In this document: piece by piece, positions 1-5,920 of the stretch
Layout: each line of letters opens with the position of its first letter
How positions within the stretch are numbered: the stretch's first letter is position 1
Origin: an uncultured Clostridia bacterium
Lineage (GTDB): Bacteria > Bacillota > Clostridia > Oscillospirales > Acutalibacteraceae
Direction of reading: 5' to 3'
Assembly (NCBI GenBank): GCA_947623215.1
Contig: CANQGN010000097.1
Location: forward strand, 1 to 6,044
DNA length: 6,044 bases
The notes under the pieces: generated by a model
Seen by the model: the letters and a program-made list of their open reading frames with translations, nothing else
What the model was told of the DNA's origin: nothing
Databases searched by the model: none
Made by a program: the position numbers and the translations under genes

Positions 1-3000
1 GCCAAGGCCTTGACCGCTTCGTCTAACTTCGCCTTGTTGCCTACCAGCGCCTGCTGCGCCTCGGTCAGCTTGTCATAGGCGGCTTTGGCGGCTTCAATGG
101 CCTCTTTGTCCGCAGTCGTTACCGCATCTGCGGCGGGCAGTTTTTCAATTGTCTCCTCTACCGCTTTGGCGGCAGCTTCGTCGGCTTGTTTTTGCTCAGC
201 GGCTTGCAGCTCGCCCAAGCGGGTGACCAGCCCTTTGGCTGCCTCGTTTAGCGTTTCATAAGCCTGCCGGGCGGCGGCTACCTGGGCGGCGGTGGGGGCG
301 TCTCCCAGCGCGGCAATTTGCTCGTCCACCGCTTTGGCGGCTTGTTCGTCGGCTTGTTTTTGTTCGGCCGCCTCTAATTCGCCCAAGCGGGTGACCAGCC
401 CTTTGGCTGCCTCGTTTAGCGCTTCGTAAGCCTGCCGGGCGGCGGCTACCTGGGCGGCGGTGGGGGCGTTGCCCAGCGCGGCAATTTGCTCGTCTACCGC
501 TTTGGCGGCTTGTTCGTCCGCTATTTTTTGCTCAGCCGCTTGCAGCTCGCCCAAGCGGGTGACCAGCCCTTTGGCCGTCTCGTTTAGCGCTTCGTAGGCT
601 TGCCGGGCGGCGGCTACCTGCTCGGCGGTGGGGTTCTCACCCAGCGCGGCAATTTGCTCGTCTACCGCAGCGGCGGCCTCTTCGTCCGTCTGCTGCGCCA
701 CCAGCTTTGCCATTGCTTCTACCGCTTGTGCCAGCTTGGTTTGCAGTTCTTCCGGCACCAGCGCCTGCCCCCCGGCGGTTAAGCCGTCAAAGGCGGCTTT
801 GGCCGCTTCTACCGCTGCCCGGTTGGCAAGCGAGAGTTCCTCTGCCGGCGGCAGGGCCTCTATTTGCTTTCTCACCGCCGTCGCCTGCTCGGCGTCTTCT
901 GCCGCCGTTAAGCGGTCGTACAGGGTCACAAAGCCCTTGGCGCGGTCGTTTAAGGCCTCGTAAGCCGCCCGCGCCGCCGCCAGCCGCTCGGCGCCTCTGG
1001 CAACGGAGATAAGCCCGTCTACCTCATAGGCCTGCACCCGGTCAACCTGCTCGTCGGTTAACAGAAGCGGGTTGCCGAAGGCAGAAGAGTCTCTGGTAAT
1101 GGTGTCGCCGCCGTCAAAAATGCGCAGGGTGAGCTTTTTGCCGCCGCGAATATCGGCAAACAGCAGCTGGTAAGCGCCCGCCGGCAAAATATCGCTTTGG
1201 GCCACCTGCTTGCCGTCTACCAGAACGTCAAACTGAATGTTGCCCAAAATGCCGTCGCTGTCTTTGCCCACGTAGGCGCTGAAGGTGGTATATTTATCAG
1301 AATAGGCAGAAATATCATACACCAGCTCCGCCGGGCCGTCCTCGCAGGGGTGAGAGCGAATGCCTTTTTCAAACACCATGTTGGCAATTACAATGCTGGT
1401 GCCCTGCTCGTTGCAGTTAAAGTTGGGGTGATAGGGCGAATCGGGGTTAGAGGAGCTGGACTGGAACATCTTCCAGCTTTCGCATTCCAAATCGCTTACC
1501 ACCACGGCATCCTCCGGCACGTAGTTAATCTGGCGGCCGACCGTTTCTTTTTCTCTAATGCCCTCCGGCACCTCTACCGGCTTGGTGTTAATAAAGATAA
1601 CCGAGCTGGAGCGGGGGCCGGTGTAGGTAACGTCAATGCCGGTTTCCATCAGCTCTTTGCCGGTGGCGATGGTGCTAAACACCCCGGCCACGTCGGTAAG
1701 CACGTAGGTTACGTTCTCGTTTAACCCTTGCAGGCGAATGGTTTTGCTCAGTTCTTTGGCGTTGCCGGGGCAGAAGAGCTGCACGACGCCGGCGTTCTCT
1801 TCCGGATTGAAAAATTCCCAACCACGCCACTGGCTGTCGGTGTTGTTCCACTCAACCAGTTCATAGTAATCGTCGTAGCAATACTGGGTCACCATGCGGC
1901 ATTCTTCTACCAAAGACGAAAGCAGCTCCCAGTCTTTTTCTTCGCTGCGGTAGTCAAAATTCAGGGTAATAGAAGGGGCGTAGACCGACCGCATGGCGTA
2001 TACGTCGATATCGGCGTCCAGCGAATAGTTGGTGGGCTGCCCGCTGAAGGGAATCCAGTTATACAGCGCCTGAGAGGCCGCCTGCGTGTTGTCGTAATAC
2101 TCCGTGTTGCAGTCGGTACGATGAAGCGGAACGGCGCGGCGGAGCGTTTCTAAATCAATACGGCAGCCGCCGGAAGCGCAGGTGTCTATCAGCATATCCG
2201 GGAAGCGCTCTATCAGCGCGTCAAAATAGGCGTAATACCCCTGCACGTAAAGGTTTTCTACTATACCGGTTCGCTCAATGGTATCATACGACATCCAGAG
2301 CGAATAAGGCAGCCAGTTGAAGTCCTGCCGGTAAATATCAATATCGCCGGTTTCCAGAATGTCGGCAACCACGTCGGTAATCCATGCGCGGCATTCCGGG
2401 TTGCCGATGTTGAGCATCATGTGGCCGTTTACGCCAAATTTGGTGTCGTGCAACAGCCACTCGTCTTTAAATTCCGGGAAGACGGTGCGAATCTGCTCGG
2501 CGGTCAGGGCAGTGCGCTCCGGCTCGAACCACAAAATGGTGCCTTTCAGATTATGGGCCTTGGCGTAGGCACTCACCAGCGCAAAGGCAGAGGGGAAGCG
2601 ATCGCGGTCGACCTTCCAAATGCCGGTATTGGTCCAGTCAGAAATGGTCGTTTCGTTGGGGCCATAGTACCAACCGGCGTCCATCCACCAATAATCCAGC
2701 TGAACGTCCTTATTCAGGTAAGACTCTATGGCGTCTATCTGGCTTTGCTCCGTCGCCGTAACCATGCAAGTGTAAATCCAGGAGGACGAAGCGGTAATCA
2801 TGGGCTTGATGCGCTCGCCGTTGATTTTGCGCATACTGCAATTGATAAACCACTTACGCCACAGATTCACCGCCTGCTGGGGCGTGGTTTCTTCACCGTA
2901 CTCTACAAAAGCCACCAGCGGGGTGCGAATGGTCTCGTTCGGTACCAAATAGGTGTTCAAATCCAGCTGGCCGCTTAAAAAGCGCACGGCTTTTTCGCCG

Positions 3001-4532
3001 TTTGCCTCGCAGGGCTCAAAGGTGTTGTAGTACCGCCCCAGCCAGCTGGAGGCGATAAAAAGGCCGCCCTCGTCTGTTTGCAAATTGTAGTAGGGGAAAA
3101 CCGGATAGGTCGATTTACCGCTTGTGGATTCAAAGTTGATTTTTCGGTCGACCGCTTTGCGGTATTTGGTGTAGTAGTCTAAGCTGGCGCCGCCGTTGCT
3201 GTCGCTGTTCAGGCCGTTTAGCACCGGATTTTGGCCGTAAACGTATACTTCCGCCCCCCGCACGTTAGAGAAAATGCCGGTATTTTTCTCTGTTTTGTTG
3301 GTAAAATAGAGCGTCCATTCGTAGGCGTCGTAGTCCGGGTAGAGCAGCGCGTCCAGCGTAATTTCTACCCCGCTTGGCAGGTGCTTTACCGTTACCACCG
3401 TTTGATCGGCGTTATCCAGCGGTTTGCTTTGGCGGCTGACCTCTGTAAACGCCTCGCCGCCAAGGCCGGTATATTTTACATCATCATACACAAACGAGAC
3501 CGGCAGGGTAGACAAATCCGCAAGCCAGCTTTGGAATTTTTGCGCGGCGGTACCCTGGGGCTTGGCGGGCGGCGTAAACGCTTCGGCGGCCGCCTCTACC
3601 GTAAACCGGGCGTTTTGCAGGGTCAGCTCGGCTGCGGCTTCGTCTGCCGCAAGGGTAACGGTTGCGCCGGAGGTGAGCACTAAGTGCACCGCTTTGGTTT
3701 TACCGGCTTCTACGGTAAATTGCTGGGCAGCTTCCCCCACCGTAACGGTAAGGGTACGGGCCGCGCCGCCGCCGTTTACCGCCGTGGCGTAAAAGTGCTT
3801 CATGTGGTTGGGGGCGGTATAGCCCGCCGACTGCGCCTGCCCCCCGGCGAAACCAACGCTGTGGCTTGCCGCCTGCGGGGTGACCCCCTGCGTGGGAGAG
3901 TTCGCTTCTAAACTGGTCAGGTACTTTACAAAGCCGGTATCTTCCTCGGTAACCGGGCGATTATCCAGCATGGCGTTGCCCAGGCCGCTGGAATCATGCA
4001 CTACGCCGTCGCCCGCGTTATCCACAAGCAACTTTAACTCCTTGCCGCCCGTTACGTCGCAGGCAAGGTAGCAATCTTCTCGGGCGTCCATTAAAGGGCT
4101 TTGCGCCCGCAGTTCGCCGTCTACGTAAACCAAAAACTGCACGCGGCCATAGCCATACTCTGCCGCGCTGTCTTTGCCGACGGTTGCCGAAAAGGTGGTA
4201 AAGGCGTAAGAGCTGATGTCGTACACAAACTCGGCGGCGTAAGCGTCGTCCGGGTGGGTACGCAGCCCCTTTTCGTAGGTTTTGCCGTTTATGACCAGCG
4301 GCCCGCCCGCCTCGTTGCAGTTGCGGCTGGGGGTGTAGGCGGGGTGCTCGTCGTCCGAAGTCGCATGGAACATCTTCCAGCTTACCCAGTCAATGTCAGA
4401 AAGATACACTTGCGTTTCCTCCCCTGTTGCCGCATCATCGGGAGAAGCTGCTCCCGTTTCGGCTGCGGCCGCGCTGCACAGCCCCGTAAAGGCCAAACAG
4501 AGCGCCAGCAGCAATGCCATACTTTTTTTCAT
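1..4532 (-). CDS. Secreted multidomain GH36-type alpha-galactosidase-like glycoside hydrolase with two NPCBM domains and a helical repeat stalk (C-terminus outside window)
   Basis: The frame is open from ATG at 4532 to the left edge: 1510 codons plus two bases, with no stop. Residues 1-24 form a signal peptide (MKK, hydrophobic core, AAAA before E25); there is no proper lipobox. Residues 42-190 are an NPCBM domain, about 200-320 are an unassigned beta-rich segment, and about 330-560 fit the GH36 N-terminal sandwich. The barrel shows DYWWMDAGWY (613-622), WFEPER (668-673), YRQDFN with likely nucleophile D737, CASGG (785-789) and HRTD with likely acid/base D807. The 70-residue gap between the two Asp suits larger GH36 enzymes. 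About 900-990 is the C-terminal beta domain, about 1010-1160 a second NPCBM, and 1165 onward Ala/Glu-rich helical repeats. GH36 enzymes are retaining and mostly cleave terminal alpha-galactosides; alpha-N-acetylgalactosaminidase is a possible alternative. The start is set by GGAGG nine bases upstream. A surface anchor or dockerin may follow outside the window. The family call is firm; the substrate is inferred. Confidence 0.9.
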   Translation of the reverse strand, partial: MKKSMALLLALCLAFTGLCSAAAAETGAASPDDAATGEETQVYLSDIDWVSWKMFHATSDDEHPAYTPSRNCNEAGGPLVINGKTYEKGLRTHPDDAYAAEFVYDISSYAFTTFSATVGKDSAAEYGYGRVQFLVYVDGELRAQSPLMDAREDCYLACDVTGGKELKLLVDNAGDGVVHDSSGLGNAMLDNRPVTEEDTGFVKYLTSLEANSPTQGVTPQAASHSVGFAGGQAQSAGYTAPNHMKHFYATAVNGGGAARTLTVTVGEAAQQFTVEAGKTKAVHLVLTSGATVTLAADEAAAELTLQNARFTVEAAAEAFTPPAKPQGTAAQKFQSWLADLSTLPVSFVYDDVKYTGLGGEAFTEVSRQSKPLDNADQTVVTVKHLPSGVEITLDALLYPDYDAYEWTLYFTNKTEKNTGIFSNVRGAEVYVYGQNPVLNGLNSDSNGGASLDYYTKYRKAVDRKINFESTSGKSTYPVFPYYNLQTDEGGLFIASSWLGRYYNTFEPCEANGEKAVRFLSGQLDLNTYLVPNETIRTPLVAFVEYGEETTPQQAVNLWRKWFINCSMRKINGERIKPMITASSSWIYTCMVTATEQSQIDAIESYLNKDVQLDYWWMDAGWYYGPNETTISDWTNTGIWKVDRDRFPSAFALVSAYAKAHNLKGTILWFEPERTALTAEQIRTVFPEFKDEWLLHDTKFGVNGHMMLNIGNPECRAWITDVVADILETGDIDIYRQDFNWLPYSLWMSYDTIERTGIVENLYVQGYYAYFDALIERFPDMLIDTCASGGCRIDLETLRRAVPLHRTDCNTEYYDNTQAASQALYNWIPFSGQPTNYSLDADIDVYAMRSVYAPSITLNFDYRSEEKDWELLSSLVEECRMVTQYCYDDYYELVEWNNTDSQWRGWEFFNPEENAGVVQLFCPGNAKELSKTIRLQGLNENVTYVLTDVAGVFSTIATGKELMETGIDVTYTGPRSSSVIFINTKPVEVPEGIREKETVGRQINYVPEDAVVVSDLECESWKMFQSSSSNPDSPYHPNFNCNEQGTSIVIANMVFEKGIRSHPCEDGPAELVYDISAYSDKYTTFSAYVGKDSDGILGNIQFDVLVDGKQVAQSDILPAGAYQLLFADIRGGKKLTLRIFDGGDTITRDSSAFGNPLLLTDEQVDRVQAYEVDGLISVARGAERLAAARAAYEALNDRAKGFVTLYDRLTAAEDAEQATAVRKQIEALPPAEELSLANRAAVEAAKAAFDGLTAGGQALVPEELQTKLAQAVEAMAKLVAQQTDEEAAAAVDEQIAALGENPTAEQVAAARQAYEALNETAKGLVTRLGELQAAEQKIADEQAAKAVDEQIAALGNAPTAAQVAAARQAYEALNEAAKGLVTRLGELEAAEQKQADEQAAKAVDEQIAALGDAPTAAQVAAARQAYETLNEAAKGLVTRLGELQAAEQKQADEAAAKAVEETIEKLPAADAVTTADKEAIEAAKAAYDKLTEAQQALVGNKAKLDEAVKAL
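174..677 (-). repeat. Three tandem 168-bp (56-residue) near-identical repeat units in the stalk
   Basis: Units cover 510-677, 342-509 and 174-341, residues 1286-1341, 1342-1397 and 1398-1453. Landmarks recur at exactly 168 bases: CGGCAATTTG begins at 647, 479 and 311, and GGGTGACC at 557, 389 and 221 (plus strand). Each unit carries VDEQIAALG, then PTA-QVAAARQAYE-LNE, AAKGLVTRLGEL and AAEQK. The units differ by only a few codons, some of them synonymous, which suggests recent duplication or homogenisation. More diverged relatives flank them: residues about 1171-1285 before and 1454-1510 after (VEETIEKLP, AAYDKLTEAQQALV). The helix-forming composition suggests a rod or spacer between the enzyme and the cell surface. 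Such repeats are common in Gram-positive extracellular proteins; the role here is inferred. Confidence 0.95.
1056..1505 (-). other. NPCBM domain 2 (after the catalytic region)
   Basis: Residues about 1010-1160 read SDLECESWKMFQSSSS, then NCNEQGTSIVI, FEKGIRSHP, YDISAYSDKYTTFSAYVGKD, IQFDVLVDGK and LTLRIFDGGD. It shares SWKMF, NCNE, EKG-R-HP, YDIS and VGKDS with the N-terminal copy in the same order, so it is almost certainly a paralogous duplicate. It lies between the GH36 C-terminal beta domain and the helical stalk. Its position would let the enzyme hold a glycan chain from both sides of the barrel, although that geometry is inference. Confidence 0.85.
3963..4409 (-). other. NPCBM domain 1 (N-terminal)
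   Basis: Residues about 42-190 start VYLSDIDWVSWKMF and contain NCNEAGGPLVINGKTYEKGL, then RTHP, YDIS, FSATVGKD, VQFLVYVDGE and LKLLVDNAGDG. This is the usual NPCBM series: a core sentence of the form 'natural state, keyed to H-P, then D-I-S-Y and VGxD'. NPCBM domains are carbohydrate-binding beta-sandwiches found attached to secreted glycosidases. This copy is closely matched by a second one after the catalytic region (SWKMF, NCNE, EKG-R-HP and VGKDS shared), so they look like duplicates within the gene. Confidence 0.85.
4459..4532 (-). other. Signal peptide (Sec-type) of the GH36-like protein
   Basis: The first 24 residues have a classic n-h-c layout: MKK, then a hydrophobic stretch (ALLLALCLAFTGL), then a small-residue region ending AAAA before E25. 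The cysteines at 12 and 19 do not sit in a lipobox: the three residues before C19 are T-G-L. Type I cleavage near residue 24 is therefore more likely than a lipoprotein. A Ser/Asp/Thr-rich linker follows before the first NPCBM domain. Secretion agrees with the sugar-binding domains and the surface-protein-like stalk. Confidence 0.85.
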
Positions 4533-4541
4533 GTTGTTCAA

Positions 4542-4546
4542 CCTCC
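4542..4546 (-). promoter_or_regulatory. Shine-Dalgarno site of the glycosidase gene
   Basis: On the minus strand GGAGG is followed by a nine-base spacer and ATG at 4532. This fixes the start, and the next in-frame ATG (residue 5) is less well placed. The signal peptide begins directly at this start. Confidence 0.85.
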
Positions 4547-4574
4547 GTTTGCTTAAAAATGAATGGTTCCCGTT

Positions 4575-4598
4575 GGTGCGTTTGCGAACGACCGCACC
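4575..4598 (-). other. Possible leader hairpin between operator and ribosome site
   Basis: GGTGCG (4575-4580) and CGCACC (4593-4598) can pair with a 12-base loop in the untranslated leader of the glycosidase mRNA. There is no U-tract after it, so it is not a normal terminator. It might stabilise the transcript or be chance in GC-rich DNA. I recognise no riboswitch class. Confidence 0.3.
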
Positions 4599-4618
4599 CA
4601 CCCCCTTTCCGTAAGTTA

Positions 4619-4634
4619 GGTTAAACGATTAACC
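4619..4634. promoter_or_regulatory. LacI-family operator candidate in front of the glycosidase gene
   Basis: The 16-mer GGTTAAACGATTAACC is palindromic at 14 of 16 positions and has a central CG. That pattern is typical for LacI-family operators, where hinge-helix leucines insert at the central CpG step. It lies about 86 bases before the glycosidase start and just after the repressor gene. A related sequence overlaps the repressor's own promoter (5773-5788). It does not fit the CcpA cre consensus (WTGNAANCGNWNNCW), so the neighbouring repressor is the better candidate. I could not pick a convincing -35/-10 pair for the glycosidase gene around it. Confidence 0.7.
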
Positions 4635-4641
4635 AACCCTT

Positions 4642-4666
4642 AAAAAAGAACGGCTCCCCCGGCGTT
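4642..4666 (-). terminator. Weak intrinsic terminator after the repressor gene
   Basis: On the minus strand AACGCC and GCCGTT, with one internal mismatch, can form a short stem over a G-rich loop, followed by TCTTTTTT. It lies only a few bases beyond the repressor stop. The stem is weak, so partial readthrough into the glycosidase gene is plausible. Confidence 0.45.
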
Positions 4667-4672
4667 TTGCAT

Positions 4673-5746
4673 TTAAAAAGCAATCGGCTGCGTTTCGCCA
4701 AGGTAGCTTTCTATATTCCCCGGCAGCACAATTTGCCCCGGTATTTGAATGGTTTTCGGCCCCGGCTCGGCGGCGTTTAACAGGCGGTTCATGAGCTCGT
4801 GAAAGGCCGTTTTGGCCTGCAATTGCTGCTGCTGGTGAATTAAAGCGTGCAGGGTGCCGTTCAGCAAACAGGCGGCGTTTTGGCGAAAGACGTCTACCCC
4901 CACAACCAGCGTGCGGTCGGCGCGCCCGGCCAGCCGCAGCTCGCGGCAAACACAATACGAAAGGTAGCTGGTTACAAACACGCCCGCCAGCTCGCCCTGC
5001 CGCGCCAGCGCCTGCCGCAGCAGCGGGGGAATGGTGGTGGGGTCGTCGTTCGAATCCAGCGTTTCGCACACCCGCAGCCCGTAGGGCGCGGCGGCCTCGC
5101 GAAACGCGCGCAACACCCGCTCGTGAATTTCGCTCTTTTTGGCGCCGCCCACCACCAAAATATCGCGCGGGGCGCCCGCGGGCAGCCCCAAGTGAAACAA
5201 ATCCGCCGCCAGGCGACCCTCTGCCTCGGCGTCTACCGAAACCCGCAGGTCGGTATGCAGCAGGGCCGGCTGCACCACCAGCGAAACCGCCGGCAAATGC
5301 CGGGCGTTAATTTGCTCAATTACCGCGCGGTGGGGTTCTTCTCTTGTGGCTTCAAACTCGATAATCATGCCGTCGCAAGAGTCCAGCAGGGTGCGAAAAC
5401 AGGCCGCTTCGGAGGCGGTGTTGTAGTCGTACTCCAACATGAGGCAGCGGAATTTAATGCCCCGACTCTCGCGGCAGGCCTCTAAAATGCCGCGCTTTAA
5501 ATGCTCTTGCACCACGGCGGGCGATTTGGGCAGCATAACCCCAATGGTGATATTTTTCATGCGCAGGGCGTGGCCGTAGCGGTTGGCCTCGTAGCCCATT
5601 TCGTGCGCGGTTTTGCAAATGGTTTTGCGCAGAGCCGCGCTGATGCGCCCCTTGCCCGAAAGCGCCATGGAAACCGTGGCGGTAGAAACGCCCAGCCGGG
5701 CGGCAATGTCGCCAATGGTGACGTTGTTGCTGGCGTAAACGTTCAT
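4673..5746 (-). CDS. LacI/GalR-family transcriptional repressor
   Basis: This 357-residue protein has the normal family length. The N-terminus holds the LacI helix-turn-helix: TIGDIAARLGVSTATVSMAL at residues 10-29, with recognition helix around VSTATVS. A hinge follows, with A60-L61 the likely minor-groove residues, and then a periplasmic-binding-protein-like sugar sensor from about residue 66 (ITIGVMLP) to the end. Sensor strands include GMIIEFEA, VSLVV, DILVVGG, GVFVTSY and LVVGVDVF. Such proteins are dimeric cytoplasmic repressors released by a sugar or sugar phosphate. It sits immediately upstream of the GH36-like gene on the same strand, 140 bases apart, and has a related operator at both promoters, so local control and autoregulation are likely. 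ATG at 5746 fits because the DNA-binding domain starts eight residues later. The ligand is unknown; an alpha-galactoside breakdown product is a guess from context. Confidence 0.93.
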   Translation of the reverse strand: MNVYASNNVTIGDIAARLGVSTATVSMALSGKGRISAALRKTICKTAHEMGYEANRYGHALRMKNITIGVMLPKSPAVVQEHLKRGILEACRESRGIKFRCLMLEYDYNTASEAACFRTLLDSCDGMIIEFEATREEPHRAVIEQINARHLPAVSLVVQPALLHTDLRVSVDAEAEGRLAADLFHLGLPAGAPRDILVVGGAKKSEIHERVLRAFREAAAPYGLRVCETLDSNDDPTTIPPLLRQALARQGELAGVFVTSYLSYCVCRELRLAGRADRTLVVGVDVFRQNAACLLNGTLHALIHQQQQLQAKTAFHELMNRLLNAAEPGPKTIQIPGQIVLPGNIESYLGETQPIAF

Positions 5747-5758
5747 GGTTTTGCGCGC

Positions 5759-5764
5759 CCTCCT
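5759..5764 (-). promoter_or_regulatory. Shine-Dalgarno site of the repressor gene
   Basis: On the minus strand AGGAGG lies about 12 bases before ATG at 5746. The spacing is longer than ideal, which may keep repressor translation modest. No nearer in-frame start fits the helix-turn-helix as well. Confidence 0.6.
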
Positions 5765-5772
5765 CCCCGACT

Positions 5773-5788
5773 GGTTATGCGTTTAACT
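5773..5788. promoter_or_regulatory. Autoregulatory operator candidate at the repressor promoter
   Basis: GGTTATGCGTTTAACT (plus strand) matches 13 of 16 bases of GGTTAATCGTTTAACC, the minus-strand reading of the site at 4619-4634. The match continues for five more bases into the -10 box (18 of 21 in total). The site is a less symmetric palindrome with a central CG. It covers the expected transcription start, just downstream of the -10 box, so a bound repressor would block its own promoter. Confidence 0.6.
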
Positions 5789-5790
5789 TA

Positions 5791-5819
5791 ACTATACACG
5801 AAAGCGCGGCGTTTGTCAA
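5791..5819 (-). promoter_or_regulatory. Sigma-70-type promoter of the repressor gene
   Basis: On the minus strand TTGACA (5814-5819) and TATAGT (5791-5796) are separated by exactly 17 bases, close to the housekeeping consensus. The start would fall around 5784, giving a leader of about 38 bases. Upstream lies an A/T-rich run around 5838-5853 that could act weakly as an UP element. Confidence 0.85.
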
Positions 5820-5856
5820 GTGGGGAATTGATACTTGCAAAAAATAATTTTTGGCT

Positions 5857-5889
5857 AACAAATACCCGGGGCGGAAAACCCGCCCCGGG
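5857..5889 (-). terminator. Intrinsic terminator of the dockerin-protein gene
   Basis: A perfect 10-bp stem (CCCGGGGCGG and CCGCCCCGGG with a five-base loop, 5865-5889) lies about 30 bases after the stop at 5921. On the minus strand it is followed by TATTTGTT, a moderate U-rich tail. On the plus strand no U-tract follows, so it serves the minus-strand gene and separates it from the repressor promoter. Confidence 0.75.
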
Positions 5890-5920
5890 CTTGGGGATAC
5901 AGAAAACCCTTTAGTTTTAA

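Noticed and set aside
174..677. CRISPR array or other DNA-level repeat element
   Set aside because: The units are directly adjacent without spacers, are multiples of three bases, and keep one coding frame. They are protein-coding repeats.
4471..4532. Lipoprotein signal in the glycosidase
   Set aside because: C19 is preceded by T-G-L, which does not match the lipobox, while AAAA before residue 25 gives a normal type I cleavage site.
600..4614. Multiple plus-strand open frames (for example 1197-1724, 1728-2153, 2421-2978, 3231-3683, 4101-4556)
   Set aside because: They lie antisense to the continuous glycosidase frame, whose domains and motifs are clear. Their translations are rich in Arg, Gly and His with no recognisable domain, as expected for shadows in GC-rich DNA.
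4619..4634. CcpA cre site
   Set aside because: Aligned to WTGNAANCGNWNNCW it fails at the outer TG and the distal C positions. The palindrome fits a local LacI-family operator better.
4629..5069. A 146-residue minus-strand frame overlapping the repressor's 3' part
   Set aside because: It is out of frame inside the LacI-family gene, has no motif, and its composition (Arg/Ala-rich) is that of a shadow.
4847..5791. Plus-strand frames of 212 and 96 residues across the repressor gene
   Set aside because: They are antisense to a complete LacI-family protein with helix-turn-helix and sensor strands. They have no ribosome site or recognisable domain.
5837..5855. Second terminator in the A/T-rich run
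   Set aside because: It can form only a short A-T stem with no GC clamp, and it lies upstream of the repressor promoter, where an A/T-rich run is ordinary.
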